64,000 nt of DNA, taken from NCBI RefSeq assembly GCF_001422925.1, contig NZ_LMNI01000010.1, positions 960,993 through 1,024,992 of the forward strand, written 5' to 3'. This DNA is from Microbacterium sp. Leaf288. GTDB taxonomy: Bacteria; Actinomycetota; Actinomycetes; Actinomycetales; Microbacteriaceae. A program made the translations under genes and the position numbers. Below the pieces are notes generated by a model. That model searched no databases. It saw only the letters and a program-made list of their open reading frames with translations, and was not told the DNA's origin. Of the stretch, positions 55,603-64,000 are shown piece by piece (position 1 is the first letter of the stretch; each line of letters opens with the position of its first letter).

Positions 55603-56205
55603 GTGCCTCTGGACTTCACCGCGATCGACTTCGAAACGGCGAACTCCAGCAACGCCTCGGCCTGTGCGGTGGGGCTCGTGCGCGTGCGCGACGGCGAGAT
55701 CGTCGACCGGACGGGCTGGCTGATCCGCCCACCGGCCGGGCACGACGTGTTCTTCGAGCTGAACGTCCGCATCCACGGCATCCGCCCCGAGGACGTCGTC
55801 GACGCAGCGCCGTGGAGCCGCCAGCTCGCCGACATCGTCGCCTTCACCGGAGACGACATCCTCGTCGCCCACAACGCCGGCTTCGACATGGCCGTGCTCA
55901 AGCGGGCCTGCGACGCGACCGGCGACGAGTGTCCGCCGTACCGCTACGCGTGCAGTCTGCAGGTGGCCCGCCGGGTGTACCGTCTCGAGTCGTACCGGCT
56001 GCCGTTCGTCGCCGCGGAGGCCGGATTCGCCGACTTCCCGCACCACAACGCGACTGCCGATGCGATGGCCTGCGCGCACGTCATGATCGACGCGGCGCGG
56101 CGGGTGGGCGCCGGCGACATCGACGCCCTCACCGAGGCGGTCGGCGTGCGAGTGTCGCAGATCGCGGTCACCGAGGCCCCCGCGGTCTCGTTCGCCGTCG
56201 TCTGA
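55603..56205 (+). CDS. DEDDh 3'-5' exonuclease (DnaQ-like)
   Basis: 200 residues. ExoI motif FTAIDFETANSSNAS (Asp9, Glu11), ExoII HNAGFDMAVLKRAC and ExoIII HHNATADAMACAHV with the catalytic His and Asp are in order. It resembles stand-alone epsilon-like exonucleases used in repair. The GTG start at 55603 lacks a clear ribosome site or -10 box; MPLDFTAIDFETA is the usual beginning. The rmuC gene, whose product also acts in DNA metabolism, follows 66 nt later. Confidence 0.88.
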   Translation: MPLDFTAIDFETANSSNASACAVGLVRVRDGEIVDRTGWLIRPPAGHDVFFELNVRIHGIRPEDVVDAAPWSRQLADIVAFTGDDILVAHNAGFDMAVLKRACDATGDECPPYRYACSLQVARRVYRLESYRLPFVAAEAGFADFPHHNATADAMACAHVMIDAARRVGAGDIDALTEAVGVRVSQIAVTEAPAVSFAVV

Positions 56206-56259
56206 CGCGCAGCCGGGCCCAACGCGGCCCGCCGCGCAGGCGATGTCCGAGGCATCCGG

Positions 56260-56265
56260 CACCCT
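56260..56265 (+). promoter_or_regulatory. -10-like box of rmuC
   Basis: CACCCT ends 6 nt before ATG 56272; a weak match kept only because of its spacing. Confidence 0.25.
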
Positions 56266-56271
56266 GGAGTC

Positions 56272-57615
56272 ATGGACGCAGTCGTGATCAGTGTGGTGGC
56301 AATCGCCTGTCTTCTCGTCGGCGTGATGGCGGGCTGGGCGGCGGGACTCGCCCGCGGCGCGGCACGAGCCGCGCGCGAACAGGCCGACCTCACCGCGCGG
56401 CTCGCCGGCTCGGAGGCCGCGCGGCAGGGCGTGCAGGCCCAGCTCGAGCATCAGCAGGTGCTCTACCGCGAGCTCGCGAGCCAGGCGCGCCACGACCAGG
56501 CGGCCCGCGAGGAGCGCGAGCGCCGCGAGCAGTCGGTGCTCCGGGCGCTCGCGCCCGTGCAGGAGACGCTGGCCGCGATGCACACGAAGGTCGACGATCT
56601 CGAGCGCGACCGGCACCTGCAGTTCGGCACGCTCGCCGAGCAGCTGCGACGGGCGCACGAATCCGACGAGGCCCTGCGGGCGACCACCGAGTCGCTGGCC
56701 GGCGCCCTGCGCTCGGGCAGCACCCGTGGCGTGTGGGGCGAGACGCAGCTGCGGCGCGTCGTCGAGGCCGCCGGGCTCACGCGCCACGTCGACTTCGACC
56801 TGCAGACGTCGATCACGTCGGACGCCGGCGCGGGCCGGCCCGACATGGTCATCCGCCTCCCCGGCGAGAAGGCGATCGCCGTCGACGCGAAAGTGCCCCT
56901 CGACGCCTTCCTGGAGGCGAGCGCCATCCCGCTGACGGCGCAGGGGGCGGAGGCCGCCCGTCGGCGCAGCCTGCTCGACAAGCACGTCAAGGCCGTACGG
57001 GCGCACGTGGACGCCCTCGCCCGCAAGACCTACTGGGCGGGGCTCTCGTCGAGCCCCGAGTTCGTCGTGTGCTTCGTGCCGAGCGAGTCGCTCCTTGCGG
57101 CTGCGCTGGAAGAAGACCCCTCGCTGCTGGACTATGCGTTCGGCAAGCGCGTTGCGCTGGCCTCGCCCGTGAACCTCTGGGCGGTACTCAAGACCGTCGC
57201 CTACACCTGGACCCAGCAGGACGTGTCGCAGGAGGCCCGCGCGCTCTTCGACCTCGGCAACCAGCTCTACGAGCGGCTCGGATCGCTGGCGTCGCACGCC
57301 GACGACCTGCGCCGGGCGATCGAGCGCACCGTCGACAGTTACAACCGGTTCGCCGGATCCCTCGAGACGCGCGTGCTGGTGAGCGCGCGCAAGTTCCCCG
57401 GCATCGATGCGACCAGACTCGACGCCGTGAACGAGCCCGCGGCCATCGAGAAGAGCCCGCGCCGCCTCACGGCCCCGGAGCTGCTCGATGAGACGCTCCC
57501 CGGGCTCGAAGAGCGGCCCGAACCTGGCGCCGGCAGCGACATCGAACCGCCGCGGCTCTCCGCGACCGCGGAGATCGGCGACGTGCGCGCACGCATCGCC
57601 TCGCCGAACGAGTGA
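56272..57615 (+). CDS. rmuC: DNA recombination protein RmuC
   Basis: 447 residues. One N-terminal membrane helix (about 4-27) is followed by a coiled coil (about 35-130) and the RmuC nuclease-like domain: GVWGETQLRRVVEAAGL, GRPDMVIRLPGEKAIAVDAKVPLDAF, and YWAGLSSSPEFVVCFVPSE. It limits recombination at inverted repeats in E. coli. ATG 56272. It ends 3 nt from the stop of the small gene on the other strand. Confidence 0.92.
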   Translation: MDAVVISVVAIACLLVGVMAGWAAGLARGAARAAREQADLTARLAGSEAARQGVQAQLEHQQVLYRELASQARHDQAAREERERREQSVLRALAPVQETLAAMHTKVDDLERDRHLQFGTLAEQLRRAHESDEALRATTESLAGALRSGSTRGVWGETQLRRVVEAAGLTRHVDFDLQTSITSDAGAGRPDMVIRLPGEKAIAVDAKVPLDAFLEASAIPLTAQGAEAARRRSLLDKHVKAVRAHVDALARKTYWAGLSSSPEFVVCFVPSESLLAAALEEDPSLLDYAFGKRVALASPVNLWAVLKTVAYTWTQQDVSQEARALFDLGNQLYERLGSLASHADDLRRAIERTVDSYNRFAGSLETRVLVSARKFPGIDATRLDAVNEPAAIEKSPRRLTAPELLDETLPGLEERPEPGAGSDIEPPRLSATAEIGDVRARIASPNE

Positions 57616-57618
57616 GGC

Positions 57619-57831
57619 TCAGGCGCCGCCGGGGACGAAGCTCAGCAGCACGATGACCGCGGCGGAGACGCCGACGAACGCGCCGATCATCCACCACGCG
57701 CTGATCTCGTGGCCCTCGTCACGGCGGACACGCAGAAGCACGTCCGGCCGGCGGGCGGGATCGATCGCGTTCGCGACCACCGCCTGCGCGCCCGTCTGGG
57801 GCGACGACGGATCAGCTGAGTGCGCAGACAT
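57619..57831 (-). CDS. small single-helix membrane protein
   Basis: 70 residues. A hydrophilic N-terminus (RRPDVLLRVRRDEGHEIS) precedes one membrane helix WWMIGAFVGVSAAVIVLLSF near the C-terminus. No family recognised. GAGGAG lies 7 nt before ATG 57831; a start 16 codons upstream lacks one. It is downstream of glpX with a 141-bp gap and probably has its own promoter. Confidence 0.65.
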   Translation of the reverse strand: MSAHSADPSSPQTGAQAVVANAIDPARRPDVLLRVRRDEGHEISAWWMIGAFVGVSAAVIVLLSFVPGGA

Positions 57832-57972
57832 CGTCAACTCCTCGGGTTGGGAACACAGACGTGTCTCCATCGACACCACTGAAGATTCTGCCAGAGTTCC
57901 CTCGAAGGCCGGTCACGAAACGGTCACGGCGGCATCACGTGTCGCACCGCCGCGGCCGTTTCCGTCAGGCGG

Positions 57973-58962
57973 TCAGAGCCACTTCGAGACGAGGTGCTCC
58001 GACGAGATCCGGCGCAGCGTGCCCGACGCGCCGCGCAGCACGACGCTCTCGGTGTAGACGTACCCGCCTTCCCGACGGACGCCGGCGACCAGCGCGCCGT
58101 CGGTGACGCCGGTCGCGACGAAGATCGTGTTGTTGCCCTTCACGAGGTCGTCCGCCTCGTAGACGTAACCGTCGAGGTTCAGGCCCGCGTCGATGCCGCG
58201 CTGCTTCTCGTCGTCGTCGCGGGGCCAGAGGCGGCCCTGGATGTGACCCCCGAGCGCCTTGATCGCGCACGCGGTGACGATGCCTTCGGGGCTGCCGCCG
58301 ACACCGACGCACATGTCGGTGCGGGCGTTGTGGCGCGCGGCGTTGATGCCGCCTGCCACGTCGCCGTCGCTCATCAGGCGCGTGCCCGCGCCGGCCTCGC
58401 GGATCTCTTCGATGAGACGCTCGTGGCGCGGGCGGTGCAGCACGGAGACCACCAGCTCGTCGACGGGCTTGTCGAGGGCCTTCGCCAGCCGGCGGATGTT
58501 CTCGCCGATCGGCAGTCGGATGTCGACGACGCCGACGCCCGCGGGGCCGGTGACGAGCTTGTCCATGTAGAAGACGCTCGACGCGTCGAGCATCGTGCCG
58601 TGGTCCGAGACGGCGATGACGGACAGAGCGTTGTTGCGCCCAGCCGCCGTCAGCGAGGTGCCGTCGATCGGATCGACCGCGACGTCGGCCTGCGGGCCGC
58701 GCCCGTTGCCGACACGCTCGCCGTTGTAGAGCATGGGCGCTTCGTCCTTCTCGCCCTCGCCGATGACGATCGTGCCGTCGAAGTTCACGGTGGTGAAGAA
58801 CGCCCGCATCGCGTCGACGGCGGCCCCGTCGGCCGCCTCTTTGGCGCCGCGGCCGATGAACGGCACTGCGCGGATCGCCGCCGCTTCGGTCGCCCGCACG
58901 AGTTCGAGTGCGAGGTTGCGGTCGGGGTGGAGGGGACTCATGTCCGCGGTCAGGCTCACCAT
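57973..58962 (-). CDS. glpX: class II fructose-1,6-bisphosphatase
   Basis: 329 residues, GlpX family. It dephosphorylates fructose-1,6-bisphosphate in gluconeogenesis. Metal and substrate motifs are intact: GEGEKDEAPML, VDPIDGTSLTAAG and SDGDVAGGINAA. ATG 58962 follows TAGGCT by 6 nt, a clear leaderless arrangement. It is divergent from fba, which makes its substrate. Confidence 0.95.
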   Translation of the reverse strand: MVSLTADMSPLHPDRNLALELVRATEAAAIRAVPFIGRGAKEAADGAAVDAMRAFFTTVNFDGTIVIGEGEKDEAPMLYNGERVGNGRGPQADVAVDPIDGTSLTAAGRNNALSVIAVSDHGTMLDASSVFYMDKLVTGPAGVGVVDIRLPIGENIRRLAKALDKPVDELVVSVLHRPRHERLIEEIREAGAGTRLMSDGDVAGGINAARHNARTDMCVGVGGSPEGIVTACAIKALGGHIQGRLWPRDDDEKQRGIDAGLNLDGYVYEADDLVKGNNTIFVATGVTDGALVAGVRREGGYVYTESVVLRGASGTLRRISSEHLVSKWL

Positions 58963-58968
58963 GCGGTC

Positions 58969-58974
58969 AGCCTA
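58969..58974 (-). promoter_or_regulatory. -10 box of glpX (leaderless start)
   Basis: TAGGCT on the minus strand ends exactly 6 nt before ATG 58962. Confidence 0.5.
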
Positions 58975-59112
58975 TGCCAGCATGGCGGCCGATTCACGAG
59001 AATTTCACGCCATCGAAAGCGAAGGAATCACGTTTCTTTCCCATAGCGCAGGGACGTGGGTTTCCCGCGATCCGCCGGGCAGCGGCATCCGTTCCGGCTT
59101 CCGCCCCTTGGG

Positions 59113-59118
59113 TAGAGT
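59113..59118 (+). promoter_or_regulatory. -10 box of fba
   Basis: TAGAGT lies 34 nt before ATG 59153, with TTCCGG 15 bp upstream as a weak -35. This gives a normal leader of about 28 nt carrying AAGGGAG, in contrast to its divergent neighbour glpX. Confidence 0.4.
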
Positions 59119-59152
59119 TTGCGGTGACGCCCACTCGATCAAGGGAGCACTC

Positions 59153-60184
59153 ATGCCCGTCGCCACCCCGGAGCAGTACGCCGACATGCTGGACCGCGCG
59201 AAGGCCGGTGGCTTCGCGTATCCCGCCATCAACGTCGCCAGTTCGCAGTCGATCAACGCGGTCCTCCAGGGACTCACCGAGGCCGGCTCGGACGGCATCA
59301 TCCAGGTCACGACGGGCGGCGCGGACTACTTCGCCGGCCACACCGTGAAGAACCGCGCCGCCGGTGCGCTCGCGTTCGCGAAGTTCGCTACCGAGGTCGC
59401 CAAGAGCTACCCCATCACGGTCGCCCTCCACACCGACCACTGCCCGAAGCCGGCGCTCGCCGACTTCGTGCTCCCCCTCATCGAGGCGTCGGAGGAAGAG
59501 GTGAAGGCCGGCCGCAACCCGATCTTCCAGTCGCACATGTGGGACGGCTCGGCTGTCCCGCTCGACGAGAACATCGAGATCGCGAAGGACCTGCTCCCCC
59601 GCCTCAAGAACATCAACGCCATCCTCGAGGTCGAGATCGGCGTCGTGGGCGGCGAGGAGGACGGCGTCCAGCACGAGGGCTCGAACGAGGCGCTCTACAC
59701 GACGGTCGCCGACGTGACGAAGGCCGTCGAGGCACTCGGCCTCGGCGAGAACGGCCGCTACATCTCGGCCCTCACCTTCGGCAACGTGCACGGCGTGTAC
59801 AAGCCGGGCAACGTCAAGCTCCGCCCCGAGCTCCTCGGTGAGATCCAGGAGGGCATCGCCGCGAAGTTCGGCACCGGCCCGAAGCCGCTCGATCTCGTGT
59901 TCCACGGCGGCAGCGGCTCGACGGACGAAGAGATCGCGCTCGCGGTCGCCAACGGCGTGGTGAAGATGAACGTCGACACCGACACGCAGTACGCTTTCAC
60001 GCGCTCGGTCGCCGGCTTCATGTTCTCGAACTACGACGGCGTCCTGAAGGTCGACGGCGAGGTGGGCAACAAGAAGGCCTACGACCCGCGCGCCTGGGGC
60101 AAGATCGCCGAGTCGGCGATGGCCGCCCGCGTGGTCGAGGCCACGAAGCAGCTCGGCTCGGCCGGCAAGAGCCTCGGCGCGTAA
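59153..60184 (+). CDS. fba: class II fructose-bisphosphate aldolase
   Basis: 343 residues. It cleaves or forms fructose-1,6-bisphosphate with a zinc ion. VALHTDHCPKP supplies the zinc His and catalytic Asp region; GGEEDGVQHEG, FGNVHGVYKPG and LVFHGGSGSTDEEI supply further metal and phosphate ligands. ATG 59153 has AAGGGAG about 7 nt upstream; an upstream in-frame extension overlaps glpX and is rejected. A hairpin follows. Confidence 0.97.
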   Translation: MPVATPEQYADMLDRAKAGGFAYPAINVASSQSINAVLQGLTEAGSDGIIQVTTGGADYFAGHTVKNRAAGALAFAKFATEVAKSYPITVALHTDHCPKPALADFVLPLIEASEEEVKAGRNPIFQSHMWDGSAVPLDENIEIAKDLLPRLKNINAILEVEIGVVGGEEDGVQHEGSNEALYTTVADVTKAVEALGLGENGRYISALTFGNVHGVYKPGNVKLRPELLGEIQEGIAAKFGTGPKPLDLVFHGGSGSTDEEIALAVANGVVKMNVDTDTQYAFTRSVAGFMFSNYDGVLKVDGEVGNKKAYDPRAWGKIAESAMAARVVEATKQLGSAGKSLGA

Positions 60185-60202
60185 GCAGCAGATTCGACGG
60201 AT

Positions 60203-60238
60203 GCCTCGGCACCGGCCTCGCGGGGCAGGTGCCGGGGC
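60203..60238 (+). terminator. fba terminator
   Basis: GCCTCGGCACC (60203-60213) and GGTGCCGGGGC (60228-60238) form an 11-bp stem with one mismatch around a 14-nt loop, followed by CTTCGTT, 19 nt after the stop. Confidence 0.6.
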
Positions 60239-60296
60239 CTTCGTTCACTCGGGGTCGGCGTAGCGGTCGAGCGGCCCGGGAGCGCCGTCGCCGCCC

Positions 60297-61010
60297 TCAC
60301 TCCCCCGGCGGCGCCGCGGGTTCGCCGCGCAGCAGCACGCGGCCGTCCGACACGGCCCGCACCTCGATCGACGCGATGTCGTCGCGGTCGAGGGCCGTGC
60401 CGGCGTCGAGGTGAGCCGTCGTCCCCGGCCCTGCTCGCCACGAGGACAGCTCGCTCGTGGTGCCGTCGGTCGAGGTGACGACGAGCACGTAGGGCCACTC
60501 CTGGTCGGCCGTGTAGGGATCGCGGCTGGGCGGGTAGTGGCAGGTCATCGCAATGCGGGTGCCCCACGCCACGTCGGTCAGTTCCACCTTCGCGGTCAGT
60601 GGCACGTCCGTCACAGCCTGGAGCGCGACGACCTCTTCGGGCACGCTCGCCGGCGCGACCGCCGTCGTCACCGCGAACGCGACCACCACGGCGACGGCCG
60701 CCGCCGCGGCGAGGCCGCTGCCCCACGCGATCATGCGGCGCCTGCGGGCGTCGCGCGTCCCGCGGACGACCATGCGCTCGCGCGCCGCGGGGCCGGGCCC
60801 GTCCTGGTCCGACGGTTCGAGCAGCGTCTCGGCGCGTTCGGGTGAGACCCGCGCCAGGAGTCCCATGGTGGGCGCGAGGTCGGCGATCGCGCCGCGGCAG
60901 ACGGGACAGCTGTCGAGGTGGGTCTCGTACCGGCGGCGGTCGTCCACGCTGAGCGCGCGCACGACGTACGCGGCGTCCCAGTCGGCGAAGCGGGCGTGAT
61001 CCGTGGTCAT
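60297..61010 (-). CDS. anti-sigma factor, zinc-finger type
   Basis: 237 residues. The N-terminal anti-sigma domain has HLDSCPVCRGAI, the zf-HC2 zinc-binding pattern, within about the first 60 residues. One membrane helix (about 95-116) leads to an extracytoplasmic domain of about 120 residues. It should hold the sigma factor encoded just upstream until a signal releases it. Its ATG overlaps the sigma gene stop as ATGA. Confidence 0.88.
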   Translation of the reverse strand: MTTDHARFADWDAAYVVRALSVDDRRRYETHLDSCPVCRGAIADLAPTMGLLARVSPERAETLLEPSDQDGPGPAARERMVVRGTRDARRRRMIAWGSGLAAAAAVAVVVAFAVTTAVAPASVPEEVVALQAVTDVPLTAKVELTDVAWGTRIAMTCHYPPSRDPYTADQEWPYVLVVTSTDGTTSELSSWRAGPGTTAHLDAGTALDRDDIASIEVRAVSDGRVLLRGEPAAPPGE

Positions 61011-61546
61011 CGCGTCACCCCCTTCTCCTGCAGGGTGAGCCGGAGGGCGCGCAGCCCGTAGTGGAGGCGCGACTTGACGGTGCCCTCCGGGATGTCGAGT
61101 TCGTCGGCCATCTCGGCGACGGAGAGTCCCCGGTAGTAGGCGCGCACGACGACGGCGCGGTGGTCGGTGGTGAGCGTGGCCAGCGCTTCCTCGACGAGGA
61201 TCGCCTCGAACAGCGCGTCGGTGGCGTCCGGCGCGGTGCGCTCGGGGACCTCGGCGACGCCGATCTCCCGGCGCCGCCGCGCGCTGCGCGCCTCGTCGAT
61301 CACGAGGTGACGCGCGACGGTGAACATCCACGAGCGCGTGGTCGAGGGATCCTGCTCGAGGATCTTGGGCGTTCGCCACGCCCGCAGCAGCGTCTCCTGC
61401 ACGATATCGTCGGCACCGGCGCGGTCGCCGGTGAGATGCACGACATAGCGCCAGACGGGCGCCGCATGTGCGTCGTACAGTGCGGCCAGGCGCGCGGCAT
61501 CGCGTCCGGCGGCCCTGTCTCGGCGCTCCACGCTGTCGTGCGGCAT
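61007..61546 (-). CDS. ECF-type RNA polymerase sigma factor
   Basis: 179 residues. Region 2 (LYDAHAAPVWRYVVHLTGDRAGADDIVQETLLRAWR) and region 4 (LTTDHRAVVVRAYYRGLSVAEMADELDIPEGTVKSRLHYGLRAL) are intact and separated by a short linker, resembling SigL/SigK-type ECF factors. GGAGG lies 7 nt before ATG 61546. It is cotranscribed with its anti-sigma factor. No target promoters could be identified in this window. Confidence 0.92.
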   Translation of the reverse strand: MPHDSVERRDRAAGRDAARLAALYDAHAAPVWRYVVHLTGDRAGADDIVQETLLRAWRTPKILEQDPSTTRSWMFTVARHLVIDEARSARRRREIGVAEVPERTAPDATDALFEAILVEEALATLTTDHRAVVVRAYYRGLSVAEMADELDIPEGTVKSRLHYGLRALRLTLQEKGVTR

Positions 61547-61683
61547 CCATCACCTCCCGCAGGAGACACGAGACACGCCACCCGCGGGTTCACGTGAATC
61601 CGCAGCGCGCCCGCGCTGTCACCAGTGAGTATGGACCCGCGGTGGCGGGACCGCACGGCGCGCGATCCGCGCGCCGCGGAAGG

Positions 61684-62253
61684 TCAGAGTCGCGCGCTGT
61701 CGAGGAGGGCCTGCCACACGGCGGGGTCGTTCGTCAGCGGCGCGACCATCAGCGCGCCGGCGATCAGCGAGAAGACGATGCCGCCCACCAGCGGGATCCA
61801 CCACGTCACGCGCGAGCGGCGCATGTTCCAGACCGAGAGGGCCGCGGTGGCGCACCAGCCGACCACGAGGACGACCACGGCAGCGATCGCCCACGGCTTG
61901 GCCGCGGCGGGATCGGAGAGCTGCACGTCGACGCCCATCAGTCCGAGCATCGTCTCGGCGTACGAGCCGTAATCGAGGAAGGCGGGCACCGAGGTGATCA
62001 CGTTGACCAGGCCGTAGGCGAGCAGCGCGAACGTCACGATGCGATCGACGGGGTGCTGACGCTTCTCGGCGACGGCGGGAGCGGGTGGGATGCCGTCGGC
62101 CGGGGCATCGGTCATGATCGGCGCGATCGGCTCCTGCTGCCAGGGCGCGGGCTCCTGGATGCGCGCCCGCTGCTCCTCCGGCGTCGCGTACTCGCCGTAC
62201 TGGGGACGGGGACGCGAGCGCGGATCGGGCTCGGCGTTCGCGGCGTCGCTCAT
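61684..62253 (-). CDS. DUF6264-like membrane protein
   Basis: 189 residues. A Pro-rich, charged N-terminus of about 70 residues ([19 protein letters not shown]) precedes four hydrophobic helices (about 76-98, 122-141, 150-170). Gene order after ispH and this design suggest DUF6264. Function unknown. ATG 62253 overlaps the ispH stop as ATGA, so it is cotranslated with it. Confidence 0.72.
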   Translation of the reverse strand: MSDAANAEPDPRSRPRPQYGEYATPEEQRARIQEPAPWQQEPIAPIMTDAPADGIPPAPAVAEKRQHPVDRIVTFALLAYGLVNVITSVPAFLDYGSYAETMLGLMGVDVQLSDPAAAKPWAIAAVVVLVVGWCATAALSVWNMRRSRVTWWIPLVGGIVFSLIAGALMVAPLTNDPAVWQALLDSARL

Positions 62254-63341
62254 GCGCGGGTCCGTCCGCCGAGGGCGCGGTCGTCGCGCTTGCCGGCAGC
62301 ATCCGTCCGCAGCTCCTTCGGGAGGGAGAACTGCAGATCCTCCTCGGCCGTGCGCACCTCTTCGACATCGCGGTAGCCGGCGGCGGCGAGGTCGTCGAGC
62401 ACCTGCTGCACGAGCACCTCGGGGACCGACGCGCCGCTGGTGACGCCGACGGTCTCGACCCCTTCGAGCCACGCCTGCTCGACCTCGTCCGCGTAGTCGA
62501 CGCGGTACGCCGCCTTGGCGCCGTGCTCCAGCGCGACCTCGACGAGTCGCACACTGTTCGACGAGTTCGCCGACCCGACGACGATCACGAGATCGGCGTC
62601 CTTCGCGACCTTCTTGATCGCGACCTGGCGGTTCTGCGTCGCGTAGCAGATGTCGTCCGACGGCGGATCCTGCAGCTCGGGGAAGCGCACCCGCAGACGG
62701 CGCACGGTCTCCATCGTCTCGTCGACCGAGAGCGTCGTCTGCGACAGCCACACGACCTTCGACGGGTCGCGAACCTCGATCGTGTCGGCCTCCTCGGGCG
62801 AGTTCACGATCGTGACATGGTCGGGAGCCTCGCCGGCGGTGCCCTCGACCTCCTCGTGGCCGATGTGGCCGATGAGGAGGATCTCGAAGTCGTCGCGCGC
62901 GAAGCGCACCGCCTCGCGATGCACCTTCGTGACGAGGGGGCACGTCGCATCGATGGCGCGTAGACCACGATCGGATGCCGCGTTCACGACCGCGGGCGAC
63001 ACCCCGTGCGCGCTGAACACGACGTGGGCGCCCGAGGGGACCTCGTCCACCTCTTCCACGAAGATGGCGCCCTGCTTCTCGAGCTCGGTGACGACGTGGA
63101 TGTTGTGCACGATCTGCTTGCGCACGTACACGGGCGCGCCGTAGCGCTCGAGCGCCTTCTCGACGGCGATGACGGCGCGGTCCACGCCCGCGCAGTAGCC
63201 GCGCGGGGATGCCAGGAGCACCCGCTTGTGTCCGGCCCCGGCGATATCCTTGAGCGGTTCGCGCCGCCGCGGGATCCGCGGGACGGGCATGCTCACAGGG
63301 GCCTGACTCGTTCGGGTCTGCCCCGCGGTGCTGATGCTCAC
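62250..63341 (-). CDS. ispH: 4-hydroxy-3-methylbut-2-enyl diphosphate reductase
   Basis: 363 residues, the last step of the MEP pathway to IPP and DMAPP. Cysteines that bind the iron-sulfur cluster are in [24 protein letters not shown] and [17 protein letters not shown] and the SANSSNS phosphate loop are intact. GTG 63341 follows TAGAAT by 6 nt, the leaderless pattern; the first 25 residues are low-conservation and an internal ATG is possible. Overlaps the DUF6264-like gene by 4 nt. Confidence 0.96.
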   Translation of the reverse strand: MSISTAGQTRTSQAPVSMPVPRIPRRREPLKDIAGAGHKRVLLASPRGYCAGVDRAVIAVEKALERYGAPVYVRKQIVHNIHVVTELEKQGAIFVEEVDEVPSGAHVVFSAHGVSPAVVNAASDRGLRAIDATCPLVTKVHREAVRFARDDFEILLIGHIGHEEVEGTAGEAPDHVTIVNSPEEADTIEVRDPSKVVWLSQTTLSVDETMETVRRLRVRFPELQDPPSDDICYATQNRQVAIKKVAKDADLVIVVGSANSSNSVRLVEVALEHGAKAAYRVDYADEVEQAWLEGVETVGVTSGASVPEVLVQQVLDDLAAAGYRDVEEVRTAEEDLQFSLPKELRTDAAGKRDDRALGGRTRA

Positions 63342-63347
63342 CCCTCG

Positions 63348-63353
63348 ATTCTA
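63348..63353 (-). promoter_or_regulatory. -10 box of ispH (leaderless start)
   Basis: TAGAAT on the minus strand ends 6 nt before GTG 63341. Confidence 0.5.
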
Positions 63354-63448
63354 CGGGCGGGCTCCTGAGCGGGGACTCCGCCGAGGAGCCTGCGACGCCC
63401 GCCGGCTCACCGGTGCGAGCAGCCCGCGCCCGGGCATGAAAGGACCGC

Positions 63449-64000
63449 ATGACGAGTTTCCAGCCCGCCACCGTCCCCGGCGAGCCGCCACCTCCCGACT
63501 CCGTTCCGCCGCGAGATTCCACGGCGCAGGCGCCGACCTCCGTCGCCCGGCTCAACGACACCATCCGCGGTTTCGTCCAGACCTGGGGCTCGGTGTGGGT
63601 CGAGGGCGAGGTCACGGGGTGGAACCAGCGGGGCGGCAACGTGTTCGGCCGCCTGAAGGACCTCGTGACCGACGCCACGATCTCGTTCCGCATCTGGTCC
63701 TCCACGCGAGACCGGCTGCCCGGCGACCTGAAGGTCGGCGACCACGTGATCGCGTGCGTCAAGGCCGACTACTTCGTGAAGAACGGCGACTTCAGCTTCG
63801 GCGTCTCCGCGATGCGCCATGTGGGACTCGGCGACCAGCTGGAGAAGCTGGAGCGCCTGCGCGTGCAGCTGCGGTCCGAAGGACTGTTCGATCCCTCGCG
63901 CAAGAAGCCCATCCCCTTCCTGCCGCACCTCATCGGCCTCATCACCGGCGAGAACTCGGATGCCGAGAAGGACGTGCATCGCAACGCCGAGCTGCGCTGG
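63449..64000 (+). CDS. xseA: exodeoxyribonuclease VII large subunit (partial)
   Basis: The first 184 residues lie in the window; the gene continues past position 64000. After a Pro-rich start it has the N-terminal OB fold (VWVEGEVTGWNQRGGNVFGRLKD; GDHVIACVKADYF) and the start of the catalytic domain (GLITGENSDAEKDVHRN). With XseB it degrades single-stranded DNA. GAAAGGA lies 7 nt before ATG 63449. It is divergent from ispH, as is common in actinobacteria. Confidence 0.92.
   Translation, partial: MTSFQPATVPGEPPPPDSVPPRDSTAQAPTSVARLNDTIRGFVQTWGSVWVEGEVTGWNQRGGNVFGRLKDLVTDATISFRIWSSTRDRLPGDLKVGDHVIACVKADYFVKNGDFSFGVSAMRHVGLGDQLEKLERLRVQLRSEGLFDPSRKKPIPFLPHLIGLITGENSDAEKDVHRNAELRW

Overview
The window is a chromosomal segment of a very GC-rich actinobacterium of the family Microbacteriaceae, most likely Microbacterium. 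This rests on the 16S rRNA 5' end at the left edge, the succinylase branch of lysine synthesis (dapD, dapC), actinobacterial FdxA, MarP and GlpX, and many apparently leaderless genes. I see no CRISPR array, prophage, insertion sequence or tRNA. Most of it is core metabolism with small accessory inserts.

Layout. 1-716: 5' end of an rrn operon (minus strand) with its leader and promoter. 717-6439: dapD, citrate synthase, fdxA-dapC, a DUF6113-like membrane protein and the AzlCD amino-acid exporter. 6670-8739: secreted pectate lyase. 8804-17850: typA, then an oligopeptide ABC importer (OppA, B, C and fused DF), interrupted by a PH-domain gene on the opposite strand. 18014-20272: a CPBP membrane protease, then an AbiEi/DUF559-like gene bracketed by two copies of a 70-bp palindrome. 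20403-25125: gcvTHP under a tandem glycine riboswitch. 25166-31991: MarP-like protease and a second peptide/oligosaccharide importer (dppABCDF). 32201-38090: NAD biosynthesis operon nrtR-nadA-nadB-nadC-cysteine desulfurase. 38093-46691: palindromic element, glycosyltransferase, ABC exporter, small acidic protein, MFS exporter, AhpD-like protein, a 40-residue Cys-rich peptide, Fpg/Nei glycosylase, EI24 membrane protein. 46720-57831: aminotransferase, patatin, DUF1206, PAP2 phosphatase, FAD oxidoreductase, hydrolase, ychF, two methyltransferases, DEDDh exonuclease, RmuC. 57973-64000: glpX, fba, an ECF sigma/anti-sigma pair, a DUF6264-like protein, ispH, and xseA cut by the window end.

How genes work together. 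GlpX and Fba are consecutive gluconeogenic enzymes transcribed divergently. NrtR probably represses its own operon, and the desulfurase probably feeds sulfur to the NadA iron-sulfur cluster. The glycine riboswitch probably switches on glycine cleavage. Two peptide-type ABC importers and a pectate lyase suggest a saprophytic or plant-associated life.

The least explained structures are three sets of long imperfect palindromes (one pair around the AbiEi-like gene, one in frame inside nadB, one after the desulfurase gene), a back-to-back promoter pair at 41270-41298, the 40-residue Cys-rich peptide, and a recurring -10 box placed 6-7 nt before the start codon of about twenty genes. None of these is proven to be a new system.
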